DNA from: Gallionella sp.
GTDB taxonomy: Bacteria > Pseudomonadota > Gammaproteobacteria > Burkholderiales > Gallionellaceae
Length of the DNA stretch: 52,608 nucleotides
Reading direction: 5' to 3'
Assembly (NCBI GenBank): GCA_017880865.1
Contig: JADGRL010000016.1
Location: 1-52,608 of the forward strand
Made by a program: the position numbers and the translations under genes. Each line of letters starts with the position of its first letter. Within the stretch, counting starts at the first letter, position 1. Of this stretch, positions 21,201-29,141 are shown piece after piece. A model generated the notes under the pieces. The model was given only the letters and a program-made list of their open reading frames with translations. It was not told where the DNA came from and did no database searches.

Positions 21201-22337
21201 GGCGACCAGATGCTGATCGACGTGGCCGAGCGTCTTCAGCATTGTGTGCGTGAGGCGGATACCGTGGCGAGATTGGGCGGGGATGAGTTTGTGGTGCTTT
21301 TCGAAGAAGTCAGCCTGAACGTGCAGGAAGCGTCGCAAAGAGTCGCGCTGATCGCCGAAAAAATACGCCTGGCCCTGTCCGAGCCTTATCAAATCAAGGG
21401 ACATGAATACCATAGTTCACCGAGCATCGGCTTATGTTTGTATCGCGGCAATGAAGAGCCGGTAGAGAAGTTGCTCAAGCATGCCGACATGGCGATGTAT
21501 CAGGCCAAGGATTCGGGGCGGAACACGGTGCGGTTCTTCGATCCAATGATGCAGCAGGCCGTGGAAACACGCGCCGCACTGGAAACCGACCTGCGCCGTG
21601 TCATATCCAGGCAGCAATTGCGTCTGCATTACCAGATCCAGGTGGACAACGAGCATCGTCCGCTGGGTGCGGAGGCGCTGGTGCGCTGGTTTCATCCTGC
21701 GCGCGGACTGGTCCCACCCGCGCAATTCATCCCGATCGCCGAGGAGAGTTCGCTGATGCTGGAGATCGGGCATTGGGTGCTTGAAACAGCCTGCCAGCAA
21801 CTCGGTGTATGGAGCCGACACGAGAAAACGCGTGACCTGACCATTGCGGTCAACGTCAGCGGACAGCAGTTCAAGATGCACGATTTCGTGGATCAGGTGG
21901 AGGCACTGATTCGATCTCATGGGATCAATCCATCCTGCTTGAAGCTGGAATTGACCGAGAGCGTGGTATTGAATGATGTCGCCGATGTCGTGGCAAAGAT
22001 GCATGCGCTCAAAGCGCTCGGGGTGATGTTGTCGATGGACGATTTCGGCACGGGTTATTCTTCGCTGTCCTATTTGAAACAGCTGCCGCTTGATCAGCTC
22101 AAGATCGATCAGAGCTTTGTGCGCGATATCGCAACCGATCCCAATGATGCCGTGATGGTGCAAACCATTATCGGCTTGGCCGAGAATTTCCGCCTGAACG
22201 TGATCGCCGAGGGGGTGGAGACCGAAGCGCAACTGGCCTTCCTGAAGCTTCACGGCTGTATGGCCTATCAGGGTTACCTGTTCAGCAAGCCTGTGCCGAT
22301 CGAGGAGTTCGAGGCGTTGCTGGATAAATTATTGTAG
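18210..22337 (+). CDS. Membrane multi-PAS GGDEF-EAL c-di-GMP protein (1375 aa)
   Basis: Membrane helices at about 14-32 and 218-240 flank a periplasmic domain, followed by a HAMP-like linker. Five PAS domains lie at about 305-425, 445-555, 567-685, 693-810 and 817-935, each ending in an RDITERK-type linker. The GGDEF domain (about 940-1110) has an intact RLGGDEF and an RxxD site (READ). The EAL domain (about 1125-1370) has EAL, NVSGQQF, ELTES, MDDFGTGYSS, LKIDQSF and AEGVETEAQ, so every catalytic residue missing in the 8157 protein is present here. It probably works as a phosphodiesterase or bifunctional enzyme gated by PAS inputs. The stop is four bases from the convergent lplT stop. Confidence 0.95.
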   Translation: MLLNSRLSRFSRNLWLTAGILVVLAILFGFYTRSEKEIDRANDRRHLSFLLADELHQSSDDMTRMARLYVVTGNPIYKKYFQDIRDIRDGKKPRPEDYQNIYWDFVLANGKPPRPDSTQTVPLLELMRQAGFTPVELQKLAEAKANSDALAVTEYAAMKLVESGGRDAEAHRTRGRMLLFGDSYHQAKLAIMKPIGEFNGLMEQRTRDAVLAAEKQAMIWRAVFIVFGMGLMLLLWKSYAVLNATLGGSINDVYALIDRIGSGNFSSAISFAEEGSVLGWLSKTQVKLNEAESWRELAEHKLLASRERMRLILDSALDAVVSIDSSGLITGWNSEAERMFGYTGDYVFGKSLAELIVPPRYREAHNRGLAHFIKTGVGPLIGQRIEQTAIRCDHSEFPVELSIVALHRDQDIFFSAFIRDITERKRADQAVRESREQAMSALEELRYQKFALDQHAIVAVTDVRGTITYVNEKFCEISGYSQEELLGQNHRMLNSGTHTKEFFRDMYNTISTGQVWHGDCCNRAKDGRLYWVATTIVPNMDSDGKPFQYVSIRTDITELKRADQVLRESDASMHAILDNFPYLVWLKDSEGRYLTVNKVFSEYFKLGILQIIGKTDLDFQDKELAERYRVDDAEVMASRQQKHVEEPSFDGDVTHWVETFKTPIIDKNGQVLGTTGLARDITERKRILSELQRNQDLLNEAQRLGQLGSWELNLQSGELRWSDEIYRIFEFDPAQFQPTQENFLNVIHPDDRDRVNRAYTQSLENRQAYDIDHRLMMSDGRIKWVREHCSSDFDASGKPLRSVGAVQDITRKKLAEDRLRVAAVAFETHEAIMITDANSNIIRVNQAFQRITGYRPDEVLGKNPRILSSNRQDKAFYADMWQQLLNADTWSGEIWDKRKDGGIYPKWLTISAVKNESGEATGYVGIFSDITARKQAEEEIRNLAFYDTLTKLPNRRLLLDRFHSALSLSVRNHYYGAVLFLDMDKFKTLNDTLGHDYGDQMLIDVAERLQHCVREADTVARLGGDEFVVLFEEVSLNVQEASQRVALIAEKIRLALSEPYQIKGHEYHSSPSIGLCLYRGNEEPVEKLLKHADMAMYQAKDSGRNTVRFFDPMMQQAVETRAALETDLRRVISRQQLRLHYQIQVDNEHRPLGAEALVRWFHPARGLVPPAQFIPIAEESSLMLEIGHWVLETACQQLGVWSRHEKTRDLTIAVNVSGQQFKMHDFVDQVEALIRSHGINPSCLKLELTESVVLNDVADVVAKMHALKALGVMLSMDDFGTGYSSLSYLKQLPLDQLKIDQSFVRDIATDPNDAVMVQTIIGLAENFRLNVIAEGVETEAQLAFLKLHGCMAYQGYLFSKPVPIEEFEALLDKLL

Positions 22338-22346
22338 GAACCTACA
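22333..22346. repeat. 14-base palindrome holding both convergent stop codons
   Basis: TGTAGG-AA-CCTACA is a perfect palindrome. The TAG of the multi-PAS gene (22335-22337) and the TAG of lplT (reverse, 22342-22344) are its two arms. No T-run or larger stem is present, so the two genes have no separate terminators here. Confidence 0.7.
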
Positions 22347-23580
22347 TCTGCCCGTGATCCTGATCATGCCCGTGACGTCTGTACAGCACCGTCATGACGC
22401 TGGCGAGCAGCAGGCCGAACACCAGAATGATGATGTAGATGTTGAGTTCCAGCTTTTCCATCGCGGCATACAGTCCTAGCATCACGAAGATGCTCAGGTT
22501 CTCATTGAAGTTCTGTACCGCGATCGAACTGCCTGCGCCCATCAGCAAATGGCCACGGTGTTGCAGCAGGGCGTTCATCGGTACGACGAAATAACCGCCC
22601 ATCGCACCGATCGCGATCAACAGAATAGTGGCCAGCAAGCTGTTGGTGATCGGAATCATCACCAGCACCATCAAGCCCATTGCTATGCCGACCGGCAGCA
22701 CTTTCACCGAGTTTTGCAGCTTGACGAATTTAGCCGCCAGCATCGCGCCGATGGCGATCCCGACCGCCACCCAGGCCGTCAAGGCTGCCGCGCGGGCCAT
22801 GTCGTAATGCAGTGCGATGGCCGCCCAGCTGAGTACCAGCAGGCGCAGCGTGGCCCCGGTACCCCAGAACAACGTGGTGACCGCGAGCGAGACTTGTCCC
22901 AAGGGATCCTTCCACAGCAGTCTGAAGCAGTGCCAAAAATCTTTGGTCAAAAAAATCGGATTACGACTGAGCGGTTTGTGGTCGATCGCCACGCGCGGGA
23001 TGTAGAGATTGAACCAGGCCGCGATGATGTAAATCCCGACGATGATCGCAATTGCCAGTTCCGGCGGAGTGTCGATGCCGGTGTCGAAGAACGGCACGTC
23101 CCACCAATGCAGCATGGGTTCGGAAATGGATGGGCTAATCAAGATGCCGCCGACGACTGCGCCCAGAACGATAGCCAGCACTGTCAGTCCTTCCATCCAG
23201 CTGTTGGCCAGCACCAGTTTTTCCGGGGGCAGATATTCGGTCAGGATGCCATATTTGGCGGGCGAATAAGTCGCCGCTCCCAGGCCGACCAGACCGTAAG
23301 CTAACAGGGGATTGACCCCGAACAGCATCGCGACACAGCCCAGGATTTTGATGTTGTTGCTGATGAACATCACGCGTCCCTTGGGCAGCGAGTCAGCGAA
23401 TGCCCCGACGAAAGGGGCCAGCACGATGTAGGAGAAGATGAAGGCTTCCTGCAATACCGGCGTGTACCAATTCGGTGCCTGTAAGGACTGCAATAACGCA
23501 ATGGCGGCAAACAGCAGGGCATTGTCCGCGAGCGCGGAAAAGAACTGCGCCGCGAGGATGAGATAGAAACCGGGTTTCAT
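22342..23580 (-). CDS. lplT: Lysophospholipid transporter LplT, MFS family (412 aa)
   Basis: LplT flips lysophospholipids across the inner membrane for re-acylation. The start MKPGFYLILAAQFFSALADNALLFAAIALL and the blocks FIFSYIVLAPFVGAFADSLPKGRVMF and SPAKYGILTEYLPPEKLVLANSWMEG are characteristic of the family. About 12 hydrophobic helices are present, and the tail is a short His/Asp-rich stretch (RRHGHDQDHGQM). In enterobacteria lplT is followed by the acyltransferase gene aas; no aas is seen here. Its ATG overlaps the stop of a short leader ORF that duplicates its own first 14-15 codons. Confidence 0.93.
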   Translation of the reverse strand: MKPGFYLILAAQFFSALADNALLFAAIALLQSLQAPNWYTPVLQEAFIFSYIVLAPFVGAFADSLPKGRVMFISNNIKILGCVAMLFGVNPLLAYGLVGLGAATYSPAKYGILTEYLPPEKLVLANSWMEGLTVLAIVLGAVVGGILISPSISEPMLHWWDVPFFDTGIDTPPELAIAIIVGIYIIAAWFNLYIPRVAIDHKPLSRNPIFLTKDFWHCFRLLWKDPLGQVSLAVTTLFWGTGATLRLLVLSWAAIALHYDMARAAALTAWVAVGIAIGAMLAAKFVKLQNSVKVLPVGIAMGLMVLVMIPITNSLLATILLIAIGAMGGYFVVPMNALLQHRGHLLMGAGSSIAVQNFNENLSIFVMLGLYAAMEKLELNIYIIILVFGLLLASVMTVLYRRHGHDQDHGQM

Positions 23581-23687
23581 GTTCTTTCGGCGGAGGCTAA
23601 TGTGCGTAGCACGTTAAAGTCTGCAACGCAGTCTGGCCGTAGCCAAAAGAACTGCGCCGCGAGGATGAGGTAGAAACCGGGTTTCAT
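23537..23687. repeat. Direct duplication of the first 44 bases of lplT
   Basis: Copy 1 (23537-23580, inside lplT) and copy 2 (23644-23687) differ at one base, the third position of the Tyr codon. Between them lie 63 bases with small palindromes (GTGC-GTA-GCAC and CTGC-AAC-GCAG), similar in style to the interspersed repeats. Confidence 0.85.
23577..23687 (-). CDS. 36-codon leader ORF made from a duplicated lplT 5' end
   Basis: The ORF begins with the same MKPGFYLILAAQFF as lplT, then diverges (WLRPDCVADFNVLRTLASAERT). Its TGA overlaps the lplT ATG as ATGA. Such an overlap would allow translational coupling. There is no strong ribosome-binding site before it. It may be a duplication by-product or a real regulatory leader; expression is not known. 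Confidence 0.4.
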   Translation of the reverse strand: MKPGFYLILAAQFFWLRPDCVADFNVLRTLASAERT

Positions 23688-23787
23688 TCAACTAGGATTG
23701 TTTTTATCAGGTCGTTTTATAACACGAAACTATAGCCCCTGCTATCATTCATTCCTGTTCAAATATTCTTGCGGTAAGTCAGTTTTC

Positions 23788-24849
23788 ATGGCACGTCCTA
23801 TACAAGCCCATATCGATTTGAGCGCGCTGGAGAATAATCTCCATGTGGCGCGCCGTACCACCTTCGCACGCATCATGTCCGTCATCAAGGCTGATGGCTA
23901 TGGCCACGGCCTGCTGCATGTGGCCGAAGCGCTGGCTGCAACGGACGGATACGCGCTGCTGGATATTCGGGATGCGGTGCGTCTGCGCGAGGCGGGCTAC
24001 CGCCAGACCATCCTGCTGCTGGAAGGTTTTTTCGGTGCGGCGGAGTTGCCCGTCATCGCAGAATACGATTTGACCAGCGTGATCCATAGCGCTTGGCAGA
24101 TCGACATGCTGGACGCCTATCCTGGAAACGGGAAGTTGGATGTCTGGCTCAAGGTGAACACAGGCATGAATCGCCTGGGTTTTACGCCCGAGCAGGTATC
24201 GCTGGCGATGGAGCAATTGCGCCGTCATCGCGCGGTGCGCGACATCACGCTGATGACTCATTTCGCCAATGCCGACGAGGCGCGCGGCGTGGCCGGGCCG
24301 CTGGCCTTGTTCAACGATGTCGCCGCAGCTCATCGCGTCGCGCGCTCGATGGCAAATTCTGCCGCCTTGTTGCGCTACCCGGCAACCCACGGTGACTGGG
24401 TGCGCCCCGGTATCATGTTGTATGGCGCGTCGCCCTTTGTCGACGTCAGCACGCAACAACTGGGTCTCAAACCCGCGATGACCTTGAGCAGCCGCATCAT
24501 CGCGACGCAGGAATTACGCGCCGGTGACGAGGTTGGTTACGGCGCGCTGTTCCGTGCCGAGCACAACATGCGTATCGGCATCGTCGCCTGCGGCTATGCC
24601 GATGGCTATCCTCGTTCCGCACAGAATGGGACCCCGATACTGGTGGACGGTCAGCGTACCCAGATGCTGGGGCGTGTCTCGATGGACATGCTGTACGTGG
24701 ACTTGAGCGCGTTGCCGCAGTGCGACGTCGGCAGCCGTGTCGTGCTGTGGGGTGAGGGATTGCCGATCGAAGAAGTCGCGCGTGCCGCAGGTACCGTCAG
24801 TTATGAATTGATGTGCGCGTTGACCCCGCGTGTGCCGATTAAATTATGA
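23788..24849 (+). CDS. alr: Alanine racemase (353 aa)
   Basis: A PLP enzyme that interconverts L- and D-alanine for peptidoglycan. The PLP lysine lies in SVIKADGYGHGLLHVA and the catalytic tyrosine in DEVGYGALFRAEH. Other blocks are LKVNTGMNRLGF, THFANADEARG, ANSAALLRYPATHGDWVRPGIMLYG and MLGRVSMDMLYVDLS. The ATG at 23788 gives MARPIQAHIDLSALENN, the family start; an earlier in-frame ATG would add 30 unlike residues. It is followed at 24860 by a YcgR-like gene. Confidence 0.97.
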   Translation: MARPIQAHIDLSALENNLHVARRTTFARIMSVIKADGYGHGLLHVAEALAATDGYALLDIRDAVRLREAGYRQTILLLEGFFGAAELPVIAEYDLTSVIHSAWQIDMLDAYPGNGKLDVWLKVNTGMNRLGFTPEQVSLAMEQLRRHRAVRDITLMTHFANADEARGVAGPLALFNDVAAAHRVARSMANSAALLRYPATHGDWVRPGIMLYGASPFVDVSTQQLGLKPAMTLSSRIIATQELRAGDEVGYGALFRAEHNMRIGIVACGYADGYPRSAQNGTPILVDGQRTQMLGRVSMDMLYVDLSALPQCDVGSRVVLWGEGLPIEEVARAAGTVSYELMCALTPRVPIKL

Positions 24850-24859
24850 AGGAGTGACC

Positions 24860-25594
24860 ATGAGCGACGATTTGCAGTCCGGTTCTGGCGTTAATGACCC
24901 AAGCGGTTATGAACAACTCGACAATTTGTTGGCGCTCAATCTGAGTGTCGGCGATGCGCTTCAGTTACAGGTTGTCTCGGCATCTAATCGGGCTCCGAAC
25001 CGGCGTTATTACGTCAAGCTGATCGGTTTTTTGAATAAGTCGGGCATCGTTGTTTCGCACCCGATGCAAGATGAGAAATTGCTGCCCATCGAGGATGGGC
25101 AAGGTTTTCAGGTGCGCGGATTTTCGGGCAGAAAAGTTTATGAGTTCAATGCCAAAGTGCTGTCTGCATCCCCTCGCCCATATCCGCATTTGCATCTTTC
25201 TTTTCCAAACCAGATCGAGTGCCTGACGATGCGCAATGCGTTGCGTATCCAGCCGAAATTGGCGGGCTGGATTGAGGTGATGGGTGCCGCTCTCCCCCCG
25301 GTCAAAATCCCTGCAATCGTGGTGGATCTGAGCACTTCCGGCGCGCGTATCCATGCCAACAGGAAATTTGGCAAGATAGGCGATAAGGTAGGCGTGGGTT
25401 TTCGGTTGCCAATCGATGGCGAAGGCCAGGTCTTTTCAATACCGGCGGTGATACGAAAATCGTACAGCGAAATGTTGCCGCAAGAACATGGTGGCGCTGA
25501 GGTCATAACGCACGGCCTGGAGTTCATCCATCCGGAAGGATGCATGCGTATGGCGTTGCAGAGCTATATATATAAAACCATGGCGGAAGGTTAA
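24860..25594 (+). CDS. YcgR-like flagellar brake / PilZ c-di-GMP receptor (244 aa)
   Basis: The N-terminal YcgR-type domain (VGDALQLQVVSASNRAPNRRYYVKLIGFL, about 28-115) is followed by a PilZ domain (about 120-240). The two c-di-GMP-binding motifs are RNALR (RxxxR) and DLSTSGARI (D/NxSxxG). Proteins of this layout bind c-di-GMP and slow flagellar rotation. AAGGAG at 24849-24854 precedes the ATG at 24860, 10 bases after the alr stop, so alr and this gene may be co-transcribed. It is a plausible receiver for the c-di-GMP made elsewhere in this window. Confidence 0.85.
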   Translation: MSDDLQSGSGVNDPSGYEQLDNLLALNLSVGDALQLQVVSASNRAPNRRYYVKLIGFLNKSGIVVSHPMQDEKLLPIEDGQGFQVRGFSGRKVYEFNAKVLSASPRPYPHLHLSFPNQIECLTMRNALRIQPKLAGWIEVMGAALPPVKIPAIVVDLSTSGARIHANRKFGKIGDKVGVGFRLPIDGEGQVFSIPAVIRKSYSEMLPQEHGGAEVITHGLEFIHPEGCMRMALQSYIYKTMAEG

Positions 25595-25613
25595 ATGCAA
25601 TGCTGTTCACATT

Positions 25614-25737
25614 AGCCGTTCGTGGTGAGGTATCGAACCACTTGATGCATGCCCTTCGATACCTGATGTAACTACTAGCCATTCGACTAAGCTATCAAAA
25701 GGCGATAGCCAAGTCGCCGGTTATTAGGGCGAACGGT
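25614..25737. repeat. Nested interspersed palindromes (families A and B)
   Basis: Outer arms GCCGTTCG (25614-25621) and CGAACGG (25731-25737) enclose a family A unit: TAGCCATTCGACTAAGCTATC (25676-25696), loop AAAAGGC, and GATAGCCAAGTCGCCGGTTA (25704-25723). The inner arms pair over about 20 bases with a few mismatches. The repeat fills the spacer between the PilZ gene and mtnP. Confidence 0.8.
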
Positions 25738-25795
25738 TGGGCACTGAACAGGTCTTGAGGCTAAAGGGTTGAGAATGCAAAGAGGGGGAGGGGAA

Positions 25796-26677
25796 ATGCC
25801 AAAAGAAATGTTGGCCATCATCGGCGGCAGCGGCGTCTATAACATCGAGGGTCTAGAGCACACCCGCTGGGTGAAGGCGAGCTCTTCATTCGGCGAGCCG
25901 TCTGACGAAGTCCTGATCGGCGAGTTGAACGGACAGGCCATCGCCTTCCTGCCGCGGCACGGGCGCGGGCACAAGATACCGCCGTCGGAGATCAACTTCC
26001 GCGCCAACATCGACGCGCTCAAGCGTCTCGGCGTCACGGACATTGTATCGGTCAGCGCGGTGGGTTCGCTACGCGAACACCTGGCCCCCGGCACGTTTGT
26101 GATCGTCGACCAGTTCATCGACCGCACCTTCGCAAGAGAGAAAAGTTTTTTCGGCAACGGCCTGGTCGCGCATGTCTCGATGGCGCATCCGGTGTGTCAT
26201 CGTCTGGGCGATCATCTGCATGCGGCGGCGCAGCAGATCGATATTCCGGTGATGCGCGGCGGCACGTATCTGGCGATGGAAGGCCCGCAGTTCTCCAGCC
26301 TCGCGGAATCGGAGCTGTACCGCTCGTGGAATTGCGACGTGATCGGCATGACCAATATGCCCGAAGCCAAGCTCGCGAGAGAGGCCGAAATGTGTTACGC
26401 CACCGTCGCGATGGTCACCGACTACGACTGCTGGCATCCCAACCACGACAACGTCACGGTGGACGCGATCGTCAAGGTGCTGCTGGCGAATGCCGACAAG
26501 GCGCGTTCTCTGGTGAAGCATGTCGCACCGCTGTTGAAAGCCGATGCGAAAGCGGGCGCCTGTTCCTGCCGCAGCGCATTGCAATACGCGATCCTGACCG
26601 CGCCCGAGGCGCGCGATGCGGCGATGCTGGAAAAATTGTCCGCTGTCGCCGGGCGGATGCTCAACACCAACAACTAA
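25796..26677 (+). CDS. mtnP: 5'-methylthioadenosine phosphorylase MtnP (293 aa)
   Basis: It cleaves methylthioadenosine with phosphate into adenine and 5-methylthioribose-1-phosphate. Family blocks are MLAIIGGSGVYNIEGLEH, FLPRHGRGHKIPPSEINFRANI, VSAVGSLREHLAPGTFVIVDQFIDRT, GGTYLAMEGPQFSSLAESEL, GMTNMPEAKLAREAEMCYA and VTDYDCW. The ATG at 25796 (MPKEMLAIIGG) is preceded by GGGGGAGGGG; earlier in-frame TTG/ATG codons would add only MRMQRGGGE. The neighbours apt, mtnA and an aldolase complete a salvage route. A methylthioinosine specificity cannot be excluded by sequence. Confidence 0.93.
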   Translation: MPKEMLAIIGGSGVYNIEGLEHTRWVKASSSFGEPSDEVLIGELNGQAIAFLPRHGRGHKIPPSEINFRANIDALKRLGVTDIVSVSAVGSLREHLAPGTFVIVDQFIDRTFAREKSFFGNGLVAHVSMAHPVCHRLGDHLHAAAQQIDIPVMRGGTYLAMEGPQFSSLAESELYRSWNCDVIGMTNMPEAKLAREAEMCYATVAMVTDYDCWHPNHDNVTVDAIVKVLLANADKARSLVKHVAPLLKADAKAGACSCRSALQYAILTAPEARDAAMLEKLSAVAGRMLNTNN

Positions 26678-26698
26678 CAACTTACGTCTGAATTTACC

Positions 26699-27226
26699 AT
26701 GTCTATAAAATCAAAAATCCGCACCGTCCCGCACTACCCGAAACAGGGCATCCAGTTTCGCGACATCACCACCTTGCTCAAAGACCCGGCAGGCTTTCGC
26801 GCCACCGTCGATGAGCTGGTGGAGCGCTACAAGGACGTGAAGATCGACAAGATCGCTGGGATCGAGTCGCGCGGATTTATATTGGGTTCGCCGCTGGCCT
26901 ACGCGCTGAATAAAGGCTTCATCCCGATCCGCAAAAAAGGCAAGCTGCCTGCCGAGACCATCGGCCACGACTACGAACTCGAATACGGCACCGACCGTAT
27001 CGAGATCCATGTTGATGCGATCCAGAAGGGCGACCGCGTGCTGTTGGTGGACGACCTGATCGCCACCGGCGGCACGGCGAATGCGGCCTGCACGCTGATC
27101 GAAAAAATGGGCGGCAAGATCATCGAATGCTGCTTCATCATCGACCTGCCGGATATCGGCGGACGGGCTAGGCTGGAGAAGCACGGGCACAAGGTGTTTG
27201 CGCTGTGCGAGTTTGAGGGTGACTAA
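26699..27226 (+). CDS. apt: Adenine phosphoribosyltransferase
   Basis: It turns adenine and PRPP into AMP. The start MSIKSKIRTVPHYPKQGIQFRDITTLL, IAGIESRGFILGSPLAY, PIRKKGKLPAETI and the PRPP loop VLLVDDLIATGGTA are all present in 175 residues. The gene starts 21 bases after mtnP, whose reaction releases adenine, so its place here makes metabolic sense. No strong Shine-Dalgarno is seen before its ATG. Confidence 0.97.
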   Translation: MSIKSKIRTVPHYPKQGIQFRDITTLLKDPAGFRATVDELVERYKDVKIDKIAGIESRGFILGSPLAYALNKGFIPIRKKGKLPAETIGHDYELEYGTDRIEIHVDAIQKGDRVLLVDDLIATGGTANAACTLIEKMGGKIIECCFIIDLPDIGGRARLEKHGHKVFALCEFEGD

Positions 27227-27229
27227 TCG

Positions 27230-27425
27230 AAACCTGTAAAAATCTACTGCGCGGCTCGATAGCGGCGTTGCGCGGTACTCGAAATCCTCATGTACCTTTA
27301 GTACATTCCGGTTTCTGCGTTGACCAGTGACTTAGCCGGCGTATTGTTGCCAGCTTAGTCAAATGGCCATGCAAAGCTCCGTGCGCCTTGCTCTCGAACC
27401 GCTCGCTACGATTTTTATCAGGTTT
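27230..27425. mobile_element. MITE-like element with 30-base imperfect terminal inverted repeats
   Basis: The left end AAACCTGTAAAAATCTACTG is matched by the inverse of the right end, ending CGATTTTTATCAGGTTT. The arms continue inward as GCGCGGCTCG versus GAGCGGTTCG. Inside is a short palindromic patch around 27293-27306 (GTACCTTTAGTAC) and a family A repeat (27321-27369). At 196 bases with no ORF, it has the form of a non-autonomous element or a large mosaic repeat. No clear target-site duplication was identified. Confidence 0.6.
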
Positions 27426-27470
27426 CATGAACTGGCAGTTGTAGATCAGTGAATATTGGAGGCGGTGCAA

Positions 27471-27998
27471 ATGGAGTCTCATAATGAGCTAAAAGAGCTA
27501 GACGAACGAGCTGTAGGAGAAAGATTTGTTGAATGGCTCAATACTAAATTTGGCTTGAAATACACTTTTTTGAAGCGAGCAGGTGAAGCTCCTGATTTAG
27601 TTTATGCGTTGCCTGATAGCACAGAGCTATTTGTCGAAGTTACTTCAGCATCCTACGGAAGGGAGTATCAGAAATTTATTTGGGGTGGAATTAGAAGCTC
27701 TGAAGATCAGGTTTTAGTAACTGAGGGTGGAGATGACGACAGTAGATTGGTGTCCGATATTGTGCGTATAGTTGATCAAAAATGCAACAAGCGCTATGAG
27801 AAGCACTGCATTTTAGTAGTCAGCGTCACGTCTTTTTGGACGCCAGCCAAGACACTTGCTGAGTTACTTTCACAACATGAATTTCCTGAAAATAACTTTG
27901 CTGGAATTTATGTGCATGGTCGCTTTTCCCGATTAGACACAGGTCTAAAGGAGAATGATTACTTAATGATTCCAATTAAGGCGTATTCCATTAAATAA
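27471..27998 (+). CDS. AT-rich orphan protein, possible PD-(D/E)xK-like fold (175 aa)
   Basis: The ATG at 27471 follows GGAGG (27458-27462). The sequence [23 protein letters not shown] has the spacing of a restriction-endonuclease-like core (PD, then E-x-x), but the expected Lys is Thr, so catalysis is uncertain. No signal peptide or membrane segment is seen. The gene is much more AT-rich than apt and mtnA on either side and lies directly after a MITE-like repeat, so it is probably acquired. Function is not recognised. Confidence 0.7.
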   Translation: MESHNELKELDERAVGERFVEWLNTKFGLKYTFLKRAGEAPDLVYALPDSTELFVEVTSASYGREYQKFIWGGIRSSEDQVLVTEGGDDDSRLVSDIVRIVDQKCNKRYEKHCILVVSVTSFWTPAKTLAELLSQHEFPENNFAGIYVHGRFSRLDTGLKENDYLMIPIKAYSIK

Positions 27999-28009
27999 AT
28001 CTACAAACT

Positions 28010-29086
28010 ATGAAAATCAACGGCACCCCTTATCGCACCATCTGGCCCACCGCTGACAACGCGGCGGTGGAGATCATCGACCAGACCCAACTGCCGCACA
28101 TCTTCACCACGCTGCGCCTGGACACGATGCGCGATGCCGAGCGCGCGATACGCGACATGCAGGTGCGCGGAGCGCCCTTGATCGGCGTGACGGGGGCTTA
28201 CGGCGTGGCGCTGTCGATGCGCCATCATGCTTCGGATGCCGCACTAAAGGCGACCTGTGACATGCTGCTCGCAGCGCGTCCAACGGCGGTGAACCTGCGC
28301 TGGGGCGTGGAGAAAATGCGCGCGTTGCTTGCACCACTCCCGGCAAATGAACGCGCTACAGCGGCATGGATTGAGGCCGCGCGCATCGCCGACGAGGATG
28401 TGGCAATCAATGCGAGCATCGGCCAACATGGCGGCGAGATCATTCGCGCCCTTTATCAAAAGAAGAATGCCACGGTCAATATTCTCACCCACTGCAACGC
28501 GGGCTGGCTGGCGACGGTAGATTGGGGCACGGCGTTAGCACCCATCTATACCGCGTTCGACGCAGGCATTCCGCTACATGTGTGGGTGGACGAGACCCGC
28601 CCGCGCAATCAGGGCGCGAGCCTCACCGCGTGGGAACTAGGTGGGCACGGCGTGCCGCATACCGTGATCGCGGACAATACCGGCGGGCATTTGATGCAGC
28701 ACGGCATGGTGGATATGGCGATTGTCGGCTGTGATCGCGTCACCGCGCGCGGCGATGTGTGCAACAAGATCGGCACTTATTTGAAAGCCTTGGCCGCATT
28801 TGACAACGGCGTGCCATTCTATGTCGCGCTGCCGACCCCGACGATAGACTGGACGTTGCAGGACGGCGTCAAGGAAATCCCGATCGAGGAACGCGCGGCG
28901 ATCGAGGTGACGCACATCTCAGGGCTGTGCGACGATGGGCAGGTGCGCACCGTGCAGCTCACGCCGTCTGGTTCACACGCAGCCAACTACGGCTTCGACG
29001 TGACCCCGGCGCGGCTGGTGACCGGGTTGATCACCGAGCGCGGCGTGGTGAGGGCGAGCGCCGATGCGATGCGGGTGTTGAAATAA
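28010..29086 (+). CDS. mtnA: Methylthioribose-1-phosphate isomerase MtnA (358 aa)
   Basis: It isomerises 5-methylthioribose-1-phosphate to methylthioribulose-1-phosphate; the fold is related to eIF2B subunits. Family blocks are [101 protein letters not shown] and [10 protein letters not shown]. The catalytic Cys (HCNAG) and Asp (GCDR) are present. It starts 11 bases after the AT-rich orphan and is followed, after a palindrome, by an aldolase gene. Confidence 0.97.
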   Translation: MKINGTPYRTIWPTADNAAVEIIDQTQLPHIFTTLRLDTMRDAERAIRDMQVRGAPLIGVTGAYGVALSMRHHASDAALKATCDMLLAARPTAVNLRWGVEKMRALLAPLPANERATAAWIEAARIADEDVAINASIGQHGGEIIRALYQKKNATVNILTHCNAGWLATVDWGTALAPIYTAFDAGIPLHVWVDETRPRNQGASLTAWELGGHGVPHTVIADNTGGHLMQHGMVDMAIVGCDRVTARGDVCNKIGTYLKALAAFDNGVPFYVALPTPTIDWTLQDGVKEIPIEERAAIEVTHISGLCDDGQVRTVQLTPSGSHAANYGFDVTPARLVTGLITERGVVRASADAMRVLK

Positions 29087-29100
29087 ATCCCTCTCCACCA

Positions 29101-29127
29101 ACCCCTCTCCCACTTGCGGGAGAGGGT
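29101..29127. repeat. CTTGC-loop palindrome between mtnA and the aldolase gene
   Basis: A perfect 9-bp stem CCCTCTCCC (29103-29111) / GGGAGAGGG (29118-29126) closes an ACTTGC loop, preceded by a partial copy (CCCTCTCCACCAA). The loop and C/G stem match the hairpins at 5603-5617 and those inside queA (3349-3361, 3865-3881). It may stabilise or attenuate the transcript between the two genes. Confidence 0.85.
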
Positions 29128-29141
29128 ATTCGAAAGGTGAA

